A stretch of DNA of 64,000 nucleotides from Nitrospirota bacterium (GCA_021813405.1 JAKAKS010000006.1:1-64000); one strand, 5' to 3'; positions 27,269 through 37,289 are shown, counted from the first letter of the stretch. Numbers and translations: made by a program. Notes: generated by a model from the letters alone, not told the origin.

Positions 27269-27559
27269 TCAATATCTTACCGAAAATCCCCGGAATTCCC
27301 CGCTGTAAGGCTCCCATTTTATGTTCATATCTTCCACGCTGGCATGGGGCGGCCCCTGCCGGCAAATATTCAAGGTTTCTTTTACAAGGGGTTCTGCCCC
27401 CTCGAACACGGCTTCCACGGAGCCGTCCGGCAGGTTTTTTACAAAACCGCTTACATCCAGGGCGGCTGCGGTCTGCTGGGTGAAGGAGCGGAAGAACACG
27501 CCCTGCACCCTGCCCCTGAATATCACGCGCGCCCTGGCCATCTGGTAAGCTTCTTCCAT
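27269..27559 (-). CDS. acyP: Acylphosphatase
   Basis: ARVIFRGRVQGVFFRSFTQQTAAALDVSGFVKNLPDGSVEAVFEG. Confidence 0.96.
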   Translation of the reverse strand: MEEAYQMARARVIFRGRVQGVFFRSFTQQTAAALDVSGFVKNLPDGSVEAVFEGAEPLVKETLNICRQGPPHASVEDMNIKWEPYSGEFRGFSVRY

Positions 27560-27717
27560 ACGACGAATTATAGCAAAAAAGCTATTGCAAACTTTACTTT
27601 TCTTTGAGACAATCTGGCATTAGGATCCTTCGACAAAAACCTGCTGTTTTTTATTTGAAATGCCGCTTATGATAAAGATGACGGGAGTACGCGGCATCAA
27701 ATCCCGGAGGTGTAAAA

Positions 27718-28050
27718 ATGAAATTTTCAGCCATCCAATGGAGATATTCCGTAAAAGCCGTCCTTCTGGCAATGTTTTTCCTGACCGCCGCCCAGATAGG
27801 GTTCAACATCGGCTATGCGTCAGGCGCGGTGCATGCGCATGACAAGGCATTGAAAGAGTCCAGGCTGTTTTATCAGAACTTTATAGGCAAGCTTAAATCC
27901 GGCAAGGCCTTCAAACTATGGTCGCTGAAAATGGTGCCGGTAAACAAACGGCAGGTAAATATCTGCCAGGACAACAAAAAGTGGCTGGGGGCCGGGAGCG
28001 CCGAGGACTATAATCTGAGATACGCCACGGACCGGCAAGCCGGTTCCTGA
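27718..28050 (+). CDS. Hypothetical membrane-anchored/secreted protein
   Basis: N-terminal hydrophobic segment KAVLLAMFFLTAAQIGFNIGYASG; RBS ggaggtgtaaaaATG. Confidence 0.6.
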   Translation: MKFSAIQWRYSVKAVLLAMFFLTAAQIGFNIGYASGAVHAHDKALKESRLFYQNFIGKLKSGKAFKLWSLKMVPVNKRQVNICQDNKKWLGAGSAEDYNLRYATDRQAGS

Positions 28051-28119
28051 GATTCAACCGGGCCGATGCCGACACCGGGCCGATGCCGATTTGACATTTG
28101 CGGCCCCAACTGATTAAAT

Positions 28120-28312
28120 TATGCCCGAAGCCGCAGGCGCCTTTGTCCAGACTACGGACAAGGCGAAAAGGGAATCCCGTGAAATTCGGGAGCGGTCCCG
28201 CCGCTGTAACCGGGGACAAAAACCTTCGGTAAAGCCACTGTGCCTTATTAAGGGCATGGGAAGGCGAAGGTGAGGATGAACCGGGAGCCAGAAGACCTGC
28301 CTGCAGGCGCGT
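28120..28312 (+). ncRNA. Cobalamin riboswitch (approximate bounds)
   Basis: B12 box agccagaagacctgcctgc (28286-28304), gcggtcccgccgctgtaaccggg core, upstream of the cbi operon. Confidence 0.92.
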
Positions 28313-28388
28313 AAAAACTTCTCTCGGAAGAAGGAAGGACGGGGATGGTAAACCCGTCCGGCAAGGGATGAAGCAAACTGGGTGCAAT

Positions 28389-28428
28389 CCCGATGGTCCA
28401 AACGGCCATCGGGATTTTTTGTTTTTTA
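28389..28428 (+). terminator. Rho-independent terminator downstream of the riboswitch
   Basis: CCCGATGGtcc-aaac-ggCCATCGGG followed by attttttgtttttt. Confidence 0.85.
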
Positions 28429-28447
28429 ACGGCAAAACTAAAAAGGG

Positions 28448-28466
28448 ATTCCGGACAAGCCGGAAT
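28448..28466. repeat. ATTCCGG-acaag-CCGGAAT hairpin
   Basis: Perfect 7-5-7 inverted repeat between terminator and cbiA RBS. Confidence 0.7.
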
Positions 28467-28489
28467 ACAGAAGCAAAACCGGAGGTTTT

Positions 28490-29806
28490 TTGCTGGTTTT
28501 AGCAGGCGTAAAGAGCGGATGCGGCAAGAGCACGGCCACCATTGGCATTATGGGGGCACTTGGAAAGCTGGAGCTTTCGGTGCAGCCCTTCAAGGCGGGG
28601 CCGGATTTCATAGATGCGGGCCTGCACGGGCTGGTATGCAAAAGGCCCTCACGGAATCTGGACATCTGGATGTGCGGGGAAAATTACGTGCTGGATTGCG
28701 CAACAAGGCATTCAAACGGTGCGGACGCGGCGGTAACCGAAGGCGTTATGGGCCTTTTTGACGGCGGGGACAGGAGCACGGACGCGCTTGCGGCTTTTCT
28801 GGGCGCAAATGTGGTTCTGGTTGTGGACGCCTACGGAATGGCCGAAAGCGCCGCGGCCCTTGTGCGCGGCTTTAACGCGCACGGGCACGGGCTTAAAGGG
28901 GTGATATTCAACAGGGTATCTTCCGCAGGGCATCTTGAAAGGCTCTCAAAATCCTGCCCCGTGCCGGTGCTGGGTTACCTGCCATCAGGGGAGGCTTTTG
29001 GCATCCCCTCAAGGCATCTGGGGCTGAAGACCGCTGAAGAAATGCCCCTTGCGCCGCCATCCCTTGAAAAACTGATCAATACCGTTATGGCCAACTTCAA
29101 CATGGAAGAGCTTGCGCGTCTGGCAAGGCCGGTCTTTAGAGCGGAAGATGCAGAAAAACCGTTTGAACCCGGGAAAGCTTCCCAAAAGGCAAAGCTGGCG
29201 GTAGCCTGGGATGCGGCCTTCTCGTTTTATTACAGGGACAATCTGGACATGTTTGAGCAGGCCGGCGCGCAATTGTGCTTCTTCAGCCCATTAAAAAATG
29301 AAACCCCGGAGGCCGGCGCCGGGGCGGTTTATATCGGGGGCGGGTACCCGGAGCTTTACGCAAAACAGCTCTCCGCAAATTTTTCCACCCGCAATTTTAT
29401 CAAAAACTGGGCCGAAGACGGCCGCCCTATTTATGCCGAATGCGGCGGGCTTATGTACCTTGGCCAAACCATTGAGGCAGACGGCGCGGATTATGCGATG
29501 TGCGGCGTGCTGCCAATTTCCTCAAGCCTTGGGAAAAGGCCCGTGCTTGGCTACAGGCAATGCAGTTTTAAGGAGCCATGCCTGCTTGGCGCGCCGGGCC
29601 AGGCGATAAGAGGGCATGAGTTCCATTACAGCAGGATTGGTAACATCTGGGACAAAAAAGGCGTTTCATTTAATGTGATGGGGGGAAATGAAGGGGCGGA
29701 GATTTCGTCCGCACTGTATAAAAACACGCTGGCCACTTATACGCACGTTCACTTCGGGTCCAATCCGGAGGCCGCCCGGAATTTAGTCCAAAGCGCAGGA
29801 GGATAG
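28490..29806 (+). CDS. cbiA: Cobyrinate a,c-diamide synthase (TTG start)
   Basis: LVLAGVKSGCGKSTATIGIMGAL...FKAGPDFIDAGLH; YIGGGYPELYAKQLS; CGGLMYLG. Confidence 0.95.
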   Translation: MLVLAGVKSGCGKSTATIGIMGALGKLELSVQPFKAGPDFIDAGLHGLVCKRPSRNLDIWMCGENYVLDCATRHSNGADAAVTEGVMGLFDGGDRSTDALAAFLGANVVLVVDAYGMAESAAALVRGFNAHGHGLKGVIFNRVSSAGHLERLSKSCPVPVLGYLPSGEAFGIPSRHLGLKTAEEMPLAPPSLEKLINTVMANFNMEELARLARPVFRAEDAEKPFEPGKASQKAKLAVAWDAAFSFYYRDNLDMFEQAGAQLCFFSPLKNETPEAGAGAVYIGGGYPELYAKQLSANFSTRNFIKNWAEDGRPIYAECGGLMYLGQTIEADGADYAMCGVLPISSSLGKRPVLGYRQCSFKEPCLLGAPGQAIRGHEFHYSRIGNIWDKKGVSFNVMGGNEGAEISSALYKNTLATYTHVHFGSNPEAARNLVQSAGG

Positions 29807-30784
29807 ATGGAAAAGATAATACTTGTGGGGCATGGCAGCCCGCGCAAAGAGGCCAACAGGATGGAGATGGTGGGCAAGCTCCTCCACGCCTCCATGCACC
29901 CGGGCTGCGCCGGAAACTGCGTGCGGGTGTGCTATCTTCAGTTTGAAAAACCGGGGCTTGAAGAGACCCTGGCTGAAGCGGCCGGAAGCGGCGCGGAAAA
30001 AATCATTGTGCACCCTTTCTTTTTAAACGACGGCATGCATGTGACAAAAGACATACCGGAGGCCATCGCGGGCGTAAAATCATCAAGCCCCGCAACGGAG
30101 TTCATCCTTTCGGAACCGCTTGGCGTCTCTGCCGAACTGGTTGATGTGGCAAGGGAAAGGATAATGGAGGCATGCGGGCTTGTGCCGCCGCAGGAGATAG
30201 AAAACAGGAGCTTTGAAAAGATAAACCGCATCTTCAAAAATGGCATGTCCGGCGTCCCGGATAATGTAAAACCCATAGTGCGCAGGGTTGTCCACGCCAC
30301 GGCCGACCCCGAATACATAAGCGGGCTTATCTTCCACCCGGATGCCATAAATGCCGGAATAGAGGCGGTACGGGCGGGGATGGACGTGGTTACGGATGTG
30401 GAGATGGCCGCAGCCGGGATAAACGAAAAGGCTTTAAAAAAGTTCGGCGGCAGGGTAGTCTGCTCCATAAGGGGAATAAAAAGCGAAAAAGGCAAAACCA
30501 GGGCGGAAGCCGGTATGGAACAGGTCATCGGCGGCAATACCGGCATCGTCGCCATAGGCAACGCCCCCACCGCGCTTCTGGCCTGCATAAAAAAGATGAG
30601 GGCGAATGCAGCCGTCCCCAGGCTTGTAGTGGGCGTGCCAGTCGGTTTTGTAAGGGCGGTGGAAGCCAAGGCGCTTCTGGCCGCGCAGAAATTCCCGCAT
30701 ATAACAAACGCCGGGCGCAAGGGCGGAAGCCCCGCGGCGGCCGCAATAGTAAACGCGATAATAAAACTGGCGGAGGGAAAATGA
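29807..30784 (+). CDS. CbiX-CbiC fusion (sirohydrochlorin cobaltochelatase / precorrin-8X methylmutase)
   Basis: N-terminal LVGHGSPRKEANRM...IIVHPFFLNDGMHVTKDIP; C-terminal VVHATADPEYISGLIFHPDAI...DVEMAAAGIN...IAIGNAPTALL-type CbiC. Confidence 0.92.
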   Translation: MEKIILVGHGSPRKEANRMEMVGKLLHASMHPGCAGNCVRVCYLQFEKPGLEETLAEAAGSGAEKIIVHPFFLNDGMHVTKDIPEAIAGVKSSSPATEFILSEPLGVSAELVDVARERIMEACGLVPPQEIENRSFEKINRIFKNGMSGVPDNVKPIVRRVVHATADPEYISGLIFHPDAINAGIEAVRAGMDVVTDVEMAAAGINEKALKKFGGRVVCSIRGIKSEKGKTRAEAGMEQVIGGNTGIVAIGNAPTALLACIKKMRANAAVPRLVVGVPVGFVRAVEAKALLAAQKFPHITNAGRKGGSPAAAAIVNAIIKLAEGK

Positions 30785-31548
30785 AACACAAATCCGGGGC
30801 CGTCTTGCTGTTGGCCATGGCCCTGCTGATTCCCGCAAACGCCTATGCCATGCACATTGAAGACGGCATCCTGCCGCCAAGCGCATGGATTTTGTGGTAT
30901 GGCGTAACGATACTCTTTATTATTCCCGGGATAAGGGAAATCAAAAGAAGGGTGCAGGAAAACCTGTCTTACAAGCCGTTTCTGGCCATGATCGGGGTTG
31001 CGGTATTCGTGATCTCGTCCATGCACCTGCCGGTGCCTGTGACCGGCTCCTGCTCGCACCCGTGCGGAACGCCGCTTGCGGCCATTGTTGTGGGCCCATT
31101 CGCAACAGCGGTAATATCCGCCATAGTGCTGTTTTTTCAGGCTTTGTTTCTTGGGCACGGGGGGATTACCACCATCGGGGCCAACGATTTCTCGATGGGC
31201 ATAGCAGGTGGCATTTCCGGATACCTTTGCTGGAAAATCCTCACCCGGTTTAATGCGCCTTTATGGCTTGCGGGCGGCATTGCGGGTTTTACCGGCGATG
31301 TGACGACATATCTTACATCCGCTTTCGAACTTGCCTTGAACCTGCACGGCCATATATCGCTGTTAAGGCAGTGGATGATCTTCTTCGCTGGTTATGGCCC
31401 CACGCAATTGCCTTTGGCCGTTGCGGAGGCCATTTTTACAGCCGCCGTATTGCAGGTGATGTATAACCGCCGCCCGGACCTGTTGCCCGGCATAACAGGC
31501 AGGAGAGGGATTTTTAGCAAAAACGCGAATGCGGAGGCGCGGGGATAA
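30781..31548 (+). CDS. cbiM: Cobalt ECF transporter S component CbiM
   Basis: NAYAMHIEDGILPPSAWILWYG; MHLPVPVTGSCSHPCGTPLAAIVVGP. Confidence 0.95.
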   Translation: MKHKSGAVLLLAMALLIPANAYAMHIEDGILPPSAWILWYGVTILFIIPGIREIKRRVQENLSYKPFLAMIGVAVFVISSMHLPVPVTGSCSHPCGTPLAAIVVGPFATAVISAIVLFFQALFLGHGGITTIGANDFSMGIAGGISGYLCWKILTRFNAPLWLAGGIAGFTGDVTTYLTSAFELALNLHGHISLLRQWMIFFAGYGPTQLPLAVAEAIFTAAVLQVMYNRRPDLLPGITGRRGIFSKNANAEARG

Positions 31549-31553
31549 AACAG

Positions 31554-31874
31554 ATGGAACCGGACAAGAATGGCGTTGCGGAAAGCACCGCCTGGTTTGA
31601 CCCCTTCACCCGCTGGATGCTGATAATAATGTTGGCCGTCCTGGCAATGATTTTCATTGCGGCAAAATACATGGACCTGCACGGCATGCCGGCGGGCGGC
31701 ACGGACGATGCCGTAAACGCCATGGCTTCGCACGCAGCGCACGCATCGGCCCATCCTTTTGTAAACCTGCCGGGAGACGCGCAGGTTGGGGCCTTCTCGA
31801 TCGCCAATTTTTTTGCCGGGCTGATAGTGGGGCATAACTGGCAGAAGCTCTTCGGCAGAAAAAAAGAAAACTGA
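31554..31874 (+). CDS. Small two-TM cobalt-transport accessory protein (CbiN-like by position and topology)
   Basis: TM-loop-TM; His/Met-rich loop KYMDLHGMPAGG...MASHAAHASAHPF; between cbiM and cbiQ. Confidence 0.65.
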   Translation: MEPDKNGVAESTAWFDPFTRWMLIIMLAVLAMIFIAAKYMDLHGMPAGGTDDAVNAMASHAAHASAHPFVNLPGDAQVGAFSIANFFAGLIVGHNWQKLFGRKKEN

Positions 31875-31875
31875 T

Positions 31876-32670
31876 ATGCAAATTACCACATATAACCAGT
31901 GCGCGGAGAAAACTTATTTCCACCGGATGGACGGGCGGATAAAGACAGGCATCCTGCTGAGCGCCATCGTCATCTCCAGCCTTCTGACCAGGCTACCCCT
32001 GGAAGCCGCGGCCTTTCTCACCGCCATGGCGCTTATGTTCACTTTGCGCCTGCCGCTTAAAAAAGTGCTGCTGCGCATGTCCGTCCCGTTCGGTGTGGCA
32101 TGGCTGGTCCTTCTTAGCCTGATATTCACAACCGGCCATATGGCAATTGGCGCGATCACCGTATGGCATATCCACCTGCCTGTTTACCGGGAAGGGCTTG
32201 CGCTTGGCTTTCTGATAATGCTGCGGATACTCACGGCGGTATCTTTTGCCATGCTGCTTTCCTTTTCAACCCCGATGTCTGAAATACTGGCAACGCTTCG
32301 CCTTTTTAAAATGCCCGCAGTGGTCCTGGACCTGGCGGAAATGATTTACAGGTATGTTTTCTCGCTGGGCGAAATTGCCCTGACAATGCGCAAGGCCCAG
32401 CGCGCGCGGGGAGGCGAAGGGCTTCCCTGGCACAGGCAGGCGAAGGACACGGGAATAATCGCAGGAAACATTATGATAAAGGCGTTCGACCGCGGCGTAA
32501 GGGTTTACAAGGCCATGCTTGCACGCGGATACGATGAAAACGCCAAAACCCCGCCCTACTATACCGCTCCCATTCCGGCAAAGGACAAATTGGCCGGGCT
32601 CCTGGCGGGCGCGGCCCTGTTATCCCTGCTGGTATGCAATTTTACAGCCGGCTGGAAAGGATTTTTCTAA
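31876..32670 (+). CDS. cbiQ: Cobalt ECF transporter T component CbiQ
   Basis: HRMDGRIKTGILLSAIV...LRKAQRARGG-type EAA-like motif (MRKAQRARGGEG). Confidence 0.93.
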   Translation: MQITTYNQCAEKTYFHRMDGRIKTGILLSAIVISSLLTRLPLEAAAFLTAMALMFTLRLPLKKVLLRMSVPFGVAWLVLLSLIFTTGHMAIGAITVWHIHLPVYREGLALGFLIMLRILTAVSFAMLLSFSTPMSEILATLRLFKMPAVVLDLAEMIYRYVFSLGEIALTMRKAQRARGGEGLPWHRQAKDTGIIAGNIMIKAFDRGVRVYKAMLARGYDENAKTPPYYTAPIPAKDKLAGLLAGAALLSLLVCNFTAGWKGFF

Positions 32671-32674
32671 ACAC

Positions 32675-33523
32675 GTGGACCTGATAACGCTGCAGTCCGT
32701 AAGTTTTACATACCCGGATGGCACGCGCGCGCTTACAAATGTAGATATATTCATCAGGGCCGGCGAAAGAGTGGCCGTACTCGGGGCCAACGGCGCCGGC
32801 AAATCCACCCTCTTTCAGTTGTTTAACGGGCTTTTACAGCCGGCGCACGGGACAGTCAGGGTGAAAGGCAGGGCAGTTGAAAAAGCGCACCTGAAGGAAG
32901 TGCGCCGCATGATCGGCATGGTATTCCAGGACCCCGACGATCAGCTTTTTTCAAGCACGGTGCGCCAGGAGATTGCCTATGGCCTTATCAACCTGGGGCT
33001 GAAGGGCGAGCATATTGAACAGGCAACCGCCTGGGCGCTGAAGGTAACAGGGCTGGAGGGCTACGAAAACAAAAGCCCTTTCAATTTAAGCGGGGGCGAG
33101 AAAAAACGAGTGGCGCTGGCCAGTGTGCTTGCCATGCAGCCCGAGATGCTGGTGCTGGACGAACCGGCCTCCTCGCTGGACCCTCTTGGCGCGGCCCGTA
33201 TAATAGACCTGTTAAACAGCATTAACAGTGAACTTGGCATTACCATTGTTTTTGCCACCCATGACGTTGATGCCGTACCGCTTCTGGCGGACCGCGTTTA
33301 CGTGATAGACAAGGGCGAAATAAAATTGTCCGGTCCAACGGCTGAGGTGTTCGCCCAAAAGGACCTCCTGCGCGCCCATAACCTGAGGCTGCCACGCGTG
33401 GCGCATCTGGCGGAATTACTGGAGCGGGAAGGCGCTTGCCGGTTTCCATCACCGCCCCTTACCATAGGCCAGGCCAAAAGGGCGCTTATGGAGCAAATGG
33501 CCAGAAAGGGAGCGGAAAAGTGA
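32675..33523 (+). CDS. cbiO: Cobalt ECF transporter ATPase CbiO (GTG start)
   Basis: Walker A LGANGAGKST, signature LSGGEKKRVALAS, Walker B LVLDEPASSLDP. Confidence 0.95.
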   Translation: MDLITLQSVSFTYPDGTRALTNVDIFIRAGERVAVLGANGAGKSTLFQLFNGLLQPAHGTVRVKGRAVEKAHLKEVRRMIGMVFQDPDDQLFSSTVRQEIAYGLINLGLKGEHIEQATAWALKVTGLEGYENKSPFNLSGGEKKRVALASVLAMQPEMLVLDEPASSLDPLGAARIIDLLNSINSELGITIVFATHDVDAVPLLADRVYVIDKGEIKLSGPTAEVFAQKDLLRAHNLRLPRVAHLAELLEREGACRFPSPPLTIGQAKRALMEQMARKGAEK

Positions 33524-34590
33524 CCGGCGAAAAAAGGAAAAGAACCCTGCGCTCCGGGTTTACCACCGGGGCCTGCGCCGCGGCGGCGGCCAAAGGGGCC
33601 GTCCTTTTCATGGCGGGGAAAAGACCGCGCTCGGTTGAAATCCCGATGCCGGAGGCCAGCGGCATGAAGAGGGCAAAATTCAAACTGCTGGGCGGCAGGG
33701 ATGCAGACGGCGCCTGGGCAGCGGTAATAAAGGATGCAGGGGACGACCCGGACGTGACAAATGGCGCGGAGATAAAGGCGCTGGCAAGGCCGGGCGCGGC
33801 GGAAGACATCCTTATAAAAGGCGGCGAAGGCGTGGGTACTGTAACAAGGCCGGGGCTTTCCGTGCCCGTAGGCGCGCCCGCCATAACGCCGGTGCCGCTC
33901 AGGATGATAACGGAAGCGGCCCGTGAGGCCAGGGCCGAAGCAGGCGTAGAGGCCGGCGTTGAGATAATTGTAACCGTGCCGGAAGGCAGGCGGCTTGCGG
34001 AAAAAACGCTTAACTCCAGGCTGGGCGTTGTAGGCGGCATCTCGATTCTGGGCACAACTGGGATTGTGAAACCACTGTCCGGCGAGGCGTGGAAGGCCAC
34101 TATAAAATCATCCCTGAATGTTGCGCAGGCATCGGGGCTGAAGGAAGTTGTGCTGTCGGCCGGAAGGACCTCCGAGGCCGCGCATATGAAGGACAAAAAA
34201 CTGGCCATGCCGGAGACCGCCTACGTGCTGATGGGCGATTACGTGGAGTTCAGCCTGAAGGAAGCCGGGGCAGGCGGGTTTAAGCGCATTCACCTGTGCG
34301 CGCAATGGGCCAAGATGCTCAAAATCGCCATGGGCACGCCGGACACCCACGTGCGGGCGGGCGCGTTAAACATTAATAAGGCGGTTGAATTTCTGGATAA
34401 TCTTGGCATCGCCCTTCCTGAAAGGGATTATAATACCGCAAGGGAGATCATGGATTTTATAAAAAAACCCGGCGGGCTGAAAAAGGTATGCGCCGCGGCG
34501 GCCAGATATGCCAGAAAGATATCCGGGGCCGGCGGCGTAAGCACATGGCTTGTGTCCTACGAAGGGGAGATAATTGCGGGAAGCAACTAA
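33520..34590 (+). CDS. cbiD: Cobalt-precorrin-5B C1-methyltransferase CbiD (GTG start, 4-nt overlap with cbiO)
   Basis: LRSGFTTGACAAAAAKGAVLFM; SAGRTSEAAHMKDKKLA. Confidence 0.94.
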   Translation: MTGEKRKRTLRSGFTTGACAAAAAKGAVLFMAGKRPRSVEIPMPEASGMKRAKFKLLGGRDADGAWAAVIKDAGDDPDVTNGAEIKALARPGAAEDILIKGGEGVGTVTRPGLSVPVGAPAITPVPLRMITEAAREARAEAGVEAGVEIIVTVPEGRRLAEKTLNSRLGVVGGISILGTTGIVKPLSGEAWKATIKSSLNVAQASGLKEVVLSAGRTSEAAHMKDKKLAMPETAYVLMGDYVEFSLKEAGAGGFKRIHLCAQWAKMLKIAMGTPDTHVRAGALNINKAVEFLDNLGIALPERDYNTAREIMDFIKKPGGLKKVCAAAARYARKISGAGGVSTWLVSYEGEIIAGSN

Positions 34591-35830
34591 GGGGCCCAGT
34601 CCCATAGGGGCAGGCCCCCTCATATCCATTATCGGAATCGGGCCGGGCAGCCCAATATCAAAGGAAGCCATGAGCCGGCTTGATGCGTCATCTGCCATAC
34701 TGGCGTCCAAACGGCTTGCCGGGTTATTCAACAGGATAACCGGAACGGAAAAATTCAGCCCGCGCGTTAAGGTGATTAATGATGTGCAGGAGACCGTCCG
34801 TTTCCTTAAAAAATACAAAAAGGCGGCGGCGGTGCTCGCCTCCGGAGACCCGCTATTCTACGGCATCGGAAGGATGCTGGCCAAAAGCTTCCCGCCGGAC
34901 AGACTGGAATTTTTTCCGGCTGTTTCTTCCGTTCAGTTGGCATTTTCCAGGTTAGGCGTGCCGTGGGAGGATGCTTTTTTTGTAAGCCTGCATGGAAAAA
35001 TGGAAAGGGAGTGGACTGCGCGGGACCTGCCGCTGCTGGCCGGGTTAAAGCGGAAATTGGCGATACTTACCGGGGGCGAAAACACCCCCGCCAGGATAGC
35101 AAAGCATCTGCCGCCTGATACCCGCGTTTATGTAATGGAGCGCCTTGGGCATCCTGATGAAAAAATGACGGAGGGCCGGCCGCAGGACATATCCGGAGGA
35201 AAACGTAAATTCCTGGAACCAAACATCATGATAGCGCTTGCCGGAAATGAAAACGGCCCGTTTGTCCCGCTTGGCCTTTCGGAAAACGAGATCGAACATA
35301 CAAAGGGGCTTATAACCAAAGATGAGGTGAGGGCCGCCGCGCTGCACGCCCTGGCCCTGCCCGCCGGCGGCGTATTCTGGGACATCGGCGCTGGTTCCGG
35401 GTCCGTTTCCATAGAGGCTAAACGGCTATGCCCCGCCCTCAAGGTATATGCGATAGAAAAGACAAAAAAACTATGCCGGATGATTGCATCGAATGCCGGC
35501 AAATTCAGGGCCGAGGATATCAGGGTAATCTCCGGCGCGGCCCCGGATGCGCTTGAGGGGCTTCCAGCCCCCTGCCGCGTATTTATCGGCGGCGGCGGAG
35601 GCAGGCTGCCGGAGATCATAAGCCATGTTTCGCCCCTTATGGAAAAAGGCAGGGTTGTTATCACCGCCGTCACTGTCGAAACGCTGGATACGGCCCTGAA
35701 AAAATTAAGGGAAAACGGGTTTACGGTAAGCGCGTCGTCCATATCGGTTGCGCGGGCGGAAGATATTACAGGCGGAAATACTTTCTTCAGGGCGCTAAAC
35801 CCGGTATTCATTATAAAAGGAGTGCGATGA
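34574..35830 (+). CDS. CbiE-CbiT fusion (precorrin-6Y C5,15-methyltransferase / decarboxylase); start uncertain
   Basis: IIGIGPGSP...tetrapyrrole methylase; C-terminal LPAGGVFWDIGAGSGSVSIEAKRLCP. Confidence 0.92.
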   Translation: MREATKGPSPIGAGPLISIIGIGPGSPISKEAMSRLDASSAILASKRLAGLFNRITGTEKFSPRVKVINDVQETVRFLKKYKKAAAVLASGDPLFYGIGRMLAKSFPPDRLEFFPAVSSVQLAFSRLGVPWEDAFFVSLHGKMEREWTARDLPLLAGLKRKLAILTGGENTPARIAKHLPPDTRVYVMERLGHPDEKMTEGRPQDISGGKRKFLEPNIMIALAGNENGPFVPLGLSENEIEHTKGLITKDEVRAAALHALALPAGGVFWDIGAGSGSVSIEAKRLCPALKVYAIEKTKKLCRMIASNAGKFRAEDIRVISGAAPDALEGLPAPCRVFIGGGGGRLPEIISHVSPLMEKGRVVITAVTVETLDTALKKLRENGFTVSASSISVARAEDITGGNTFFRALNPVFIIKGVR

Positions 35831-36534
35831 AAGGCAAACTTTACGCGGTGGGCGTTGGCCCCGGCGACCCGGAGCTGCTCACTATCAAAGCCGCAAGAAT
35901 TATCCGGCAGTGCCGCGACATTGCCATGCCCAAAGGCGCGAAAACCGAGGGGCTTGCCTTGCAGATTGCCAGGGCGGCGGCAGGGCCGGAACTTTTTGGC
36001 AAGAACATAATGGAGATAGATTTCCCGATGGTAAAAAATCTTTCCCCGCGGGATTTACGGCCGGGCGCGGAAGCGGTGCTAAGCGTTCTGAATGAAGGCA
36101 GGGATGTTGCCTTTCTCACCCTTGGGGACCCGTGCCTTTACAGCACGTTTTTCAGGCTGGCCGGGGCCATTCAGGAAATCTCATCCGCAATAGAGATGGA
36201 AATAGTGCCCGGCGTAAGTTCCGTAAACGCGTCCGCCGCTCTATCAAAGACTCCGCTTGCCATCGCGGACCAGAAGGTTGCCATAGTGCCCGCCGTATTT
36301 GGAATGGGAGACTGGCTGGATTCCACCCTGAGGGATTTCGATACGGTCATATTGCTAAAGGTTCACAGCGTTCTTGGCGCGGTCAAGAAAAAGCTGGCGG
36401 AAATGGCGCTTATGGACAGCGCGGTATTCGTGGCCAGGGCCGGGCTGCAAGGGGAAAAGTCCTGCCCCCTTAACCAGACCCACGAAGACGGGGCCGATTA
36501 TTTCTCCATAGTGATAATAAGGAAGGCAAAATGA
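35827..36534 (+). CDS. cbiL: Precorrin-2 / cobalt-factor II C20-methyltransferase
   Basis: LYAVGVGPGDPELLTIKAARII; FLTLGDPCLYSTFFRLA. Confidence 0.94.
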   Translation: MKGKLYAVGVGPGDPELLTIKAARIIRQCRDIAMPKGAKTEGLALQIARAAAGPELFGKNIMEIDFPMVKNLSPRDLRPGAEAVLSVLNEGRDVAFLTLGDPCLYSTFFRLAGAIQEISSAIEMEIVPGVSSVNASAALSKTPLAIADQKVAIVPAVFGMGDWLDSTLRDFDTVILLKVHSVLGAVKKKLAEMALMDSAVFVARAGLQGEKSCPLNQTHEDGADYFSIVIIRKAK

Positions 36535-37289
36535 AAACGGTATACTTCATCGGCGCGGGGCCGGGCGACCCGGAACTTCTCACATTAAAGGGAAGAAGAC
36601 TTCTTGATGAGGCGGATGTGATCGTATATGCCGGAAGCCTTGTAAACAAAAAACTGCTGGACGGCACAACGGCGCAATTATACGATTCTGCCGGGATGAC
36701 GCTGGAAGAAATAGTAAAAGTGCTATCTGACGCATCGCGCTCCGGCAAGCTGGCCGTAAGGCTGCACTCCGGGGACACATCCATATTCAGCGCCGTATCG
36801 GAACAGTCTGCCGCGCTTGCAAAGGAAGGCATCCAGTGCCAGATGGTGCCGGGCGTGTCTTCCCTTGGGGCCGGGGCGGCAGCGCTTGGGCAGGAACTTA
36901 CGATACCGGAGGTCTCCCAGTCCGTGATAATCACCAGGATGGCCGGCAGAACGCCCGTGCCCGATGCCGAATCCGTCAGAAGCTTTGCCGCCCACCGGGC
37001 CACAATGGCGATATTTCTTAGCGTGGACATGATAGACGCGCTGGCGCTGGAGCTTGTCGGGGGCGGCTATTCCAAATCCACGCCGGCCGCGGTGGTTGAA
37101 AAGGCGTCCCGCCCGGATGAGCGGGTGGTGCGCGGCACGCTTTCAACCATAGCCAAAAAAGTACAGGAAGCGGGCATAAGAAAAACCGCCATCGTGTACG
37201 TTGGGGACGCGCTGAAGGCGTCTTCAAAAGGCCTGCCAAAAAAATCGAAACTGTACGACAAGGATTTCAAGCATGGCTCAAGGAAATGA
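36531..37289 (+). CDS. cbiF: Precorrin-4 C11-methyltransferase
   Basis: VYFIGAGPGDPELLTLKGRRLLDEADVIVYAGSLV; RLHSGDTSIFSA. Confidence 0.95.
   Translation: MKTVYFIGAGPGDPELLTLKGRRLLDEADVIVYAGSLVNKKLLDGTTAQLYDSAGMTLEEIVKVLSDASRSGKLAVRLHSGDTSIFSAVSEQSAALAKEGIQCQMVPGVSSLGAGAAALGQELTIPEVSQSVIITRMAGRTPVPDAESVRSFAAHRATMAIFLSVDMIDALALELVGGGYSKSTPAAVVEKASRPDERVVRGTLSTIAKKVQEAGIRKTAIVYVGDALKASSKGLPKKSKLYDKDFKHGSRK

Noticed and set aside
29938-31158. 406-aa minus-strand ORF
   Set aside because: Antisense to cbiX-C and cbiM, which have clear family motifs
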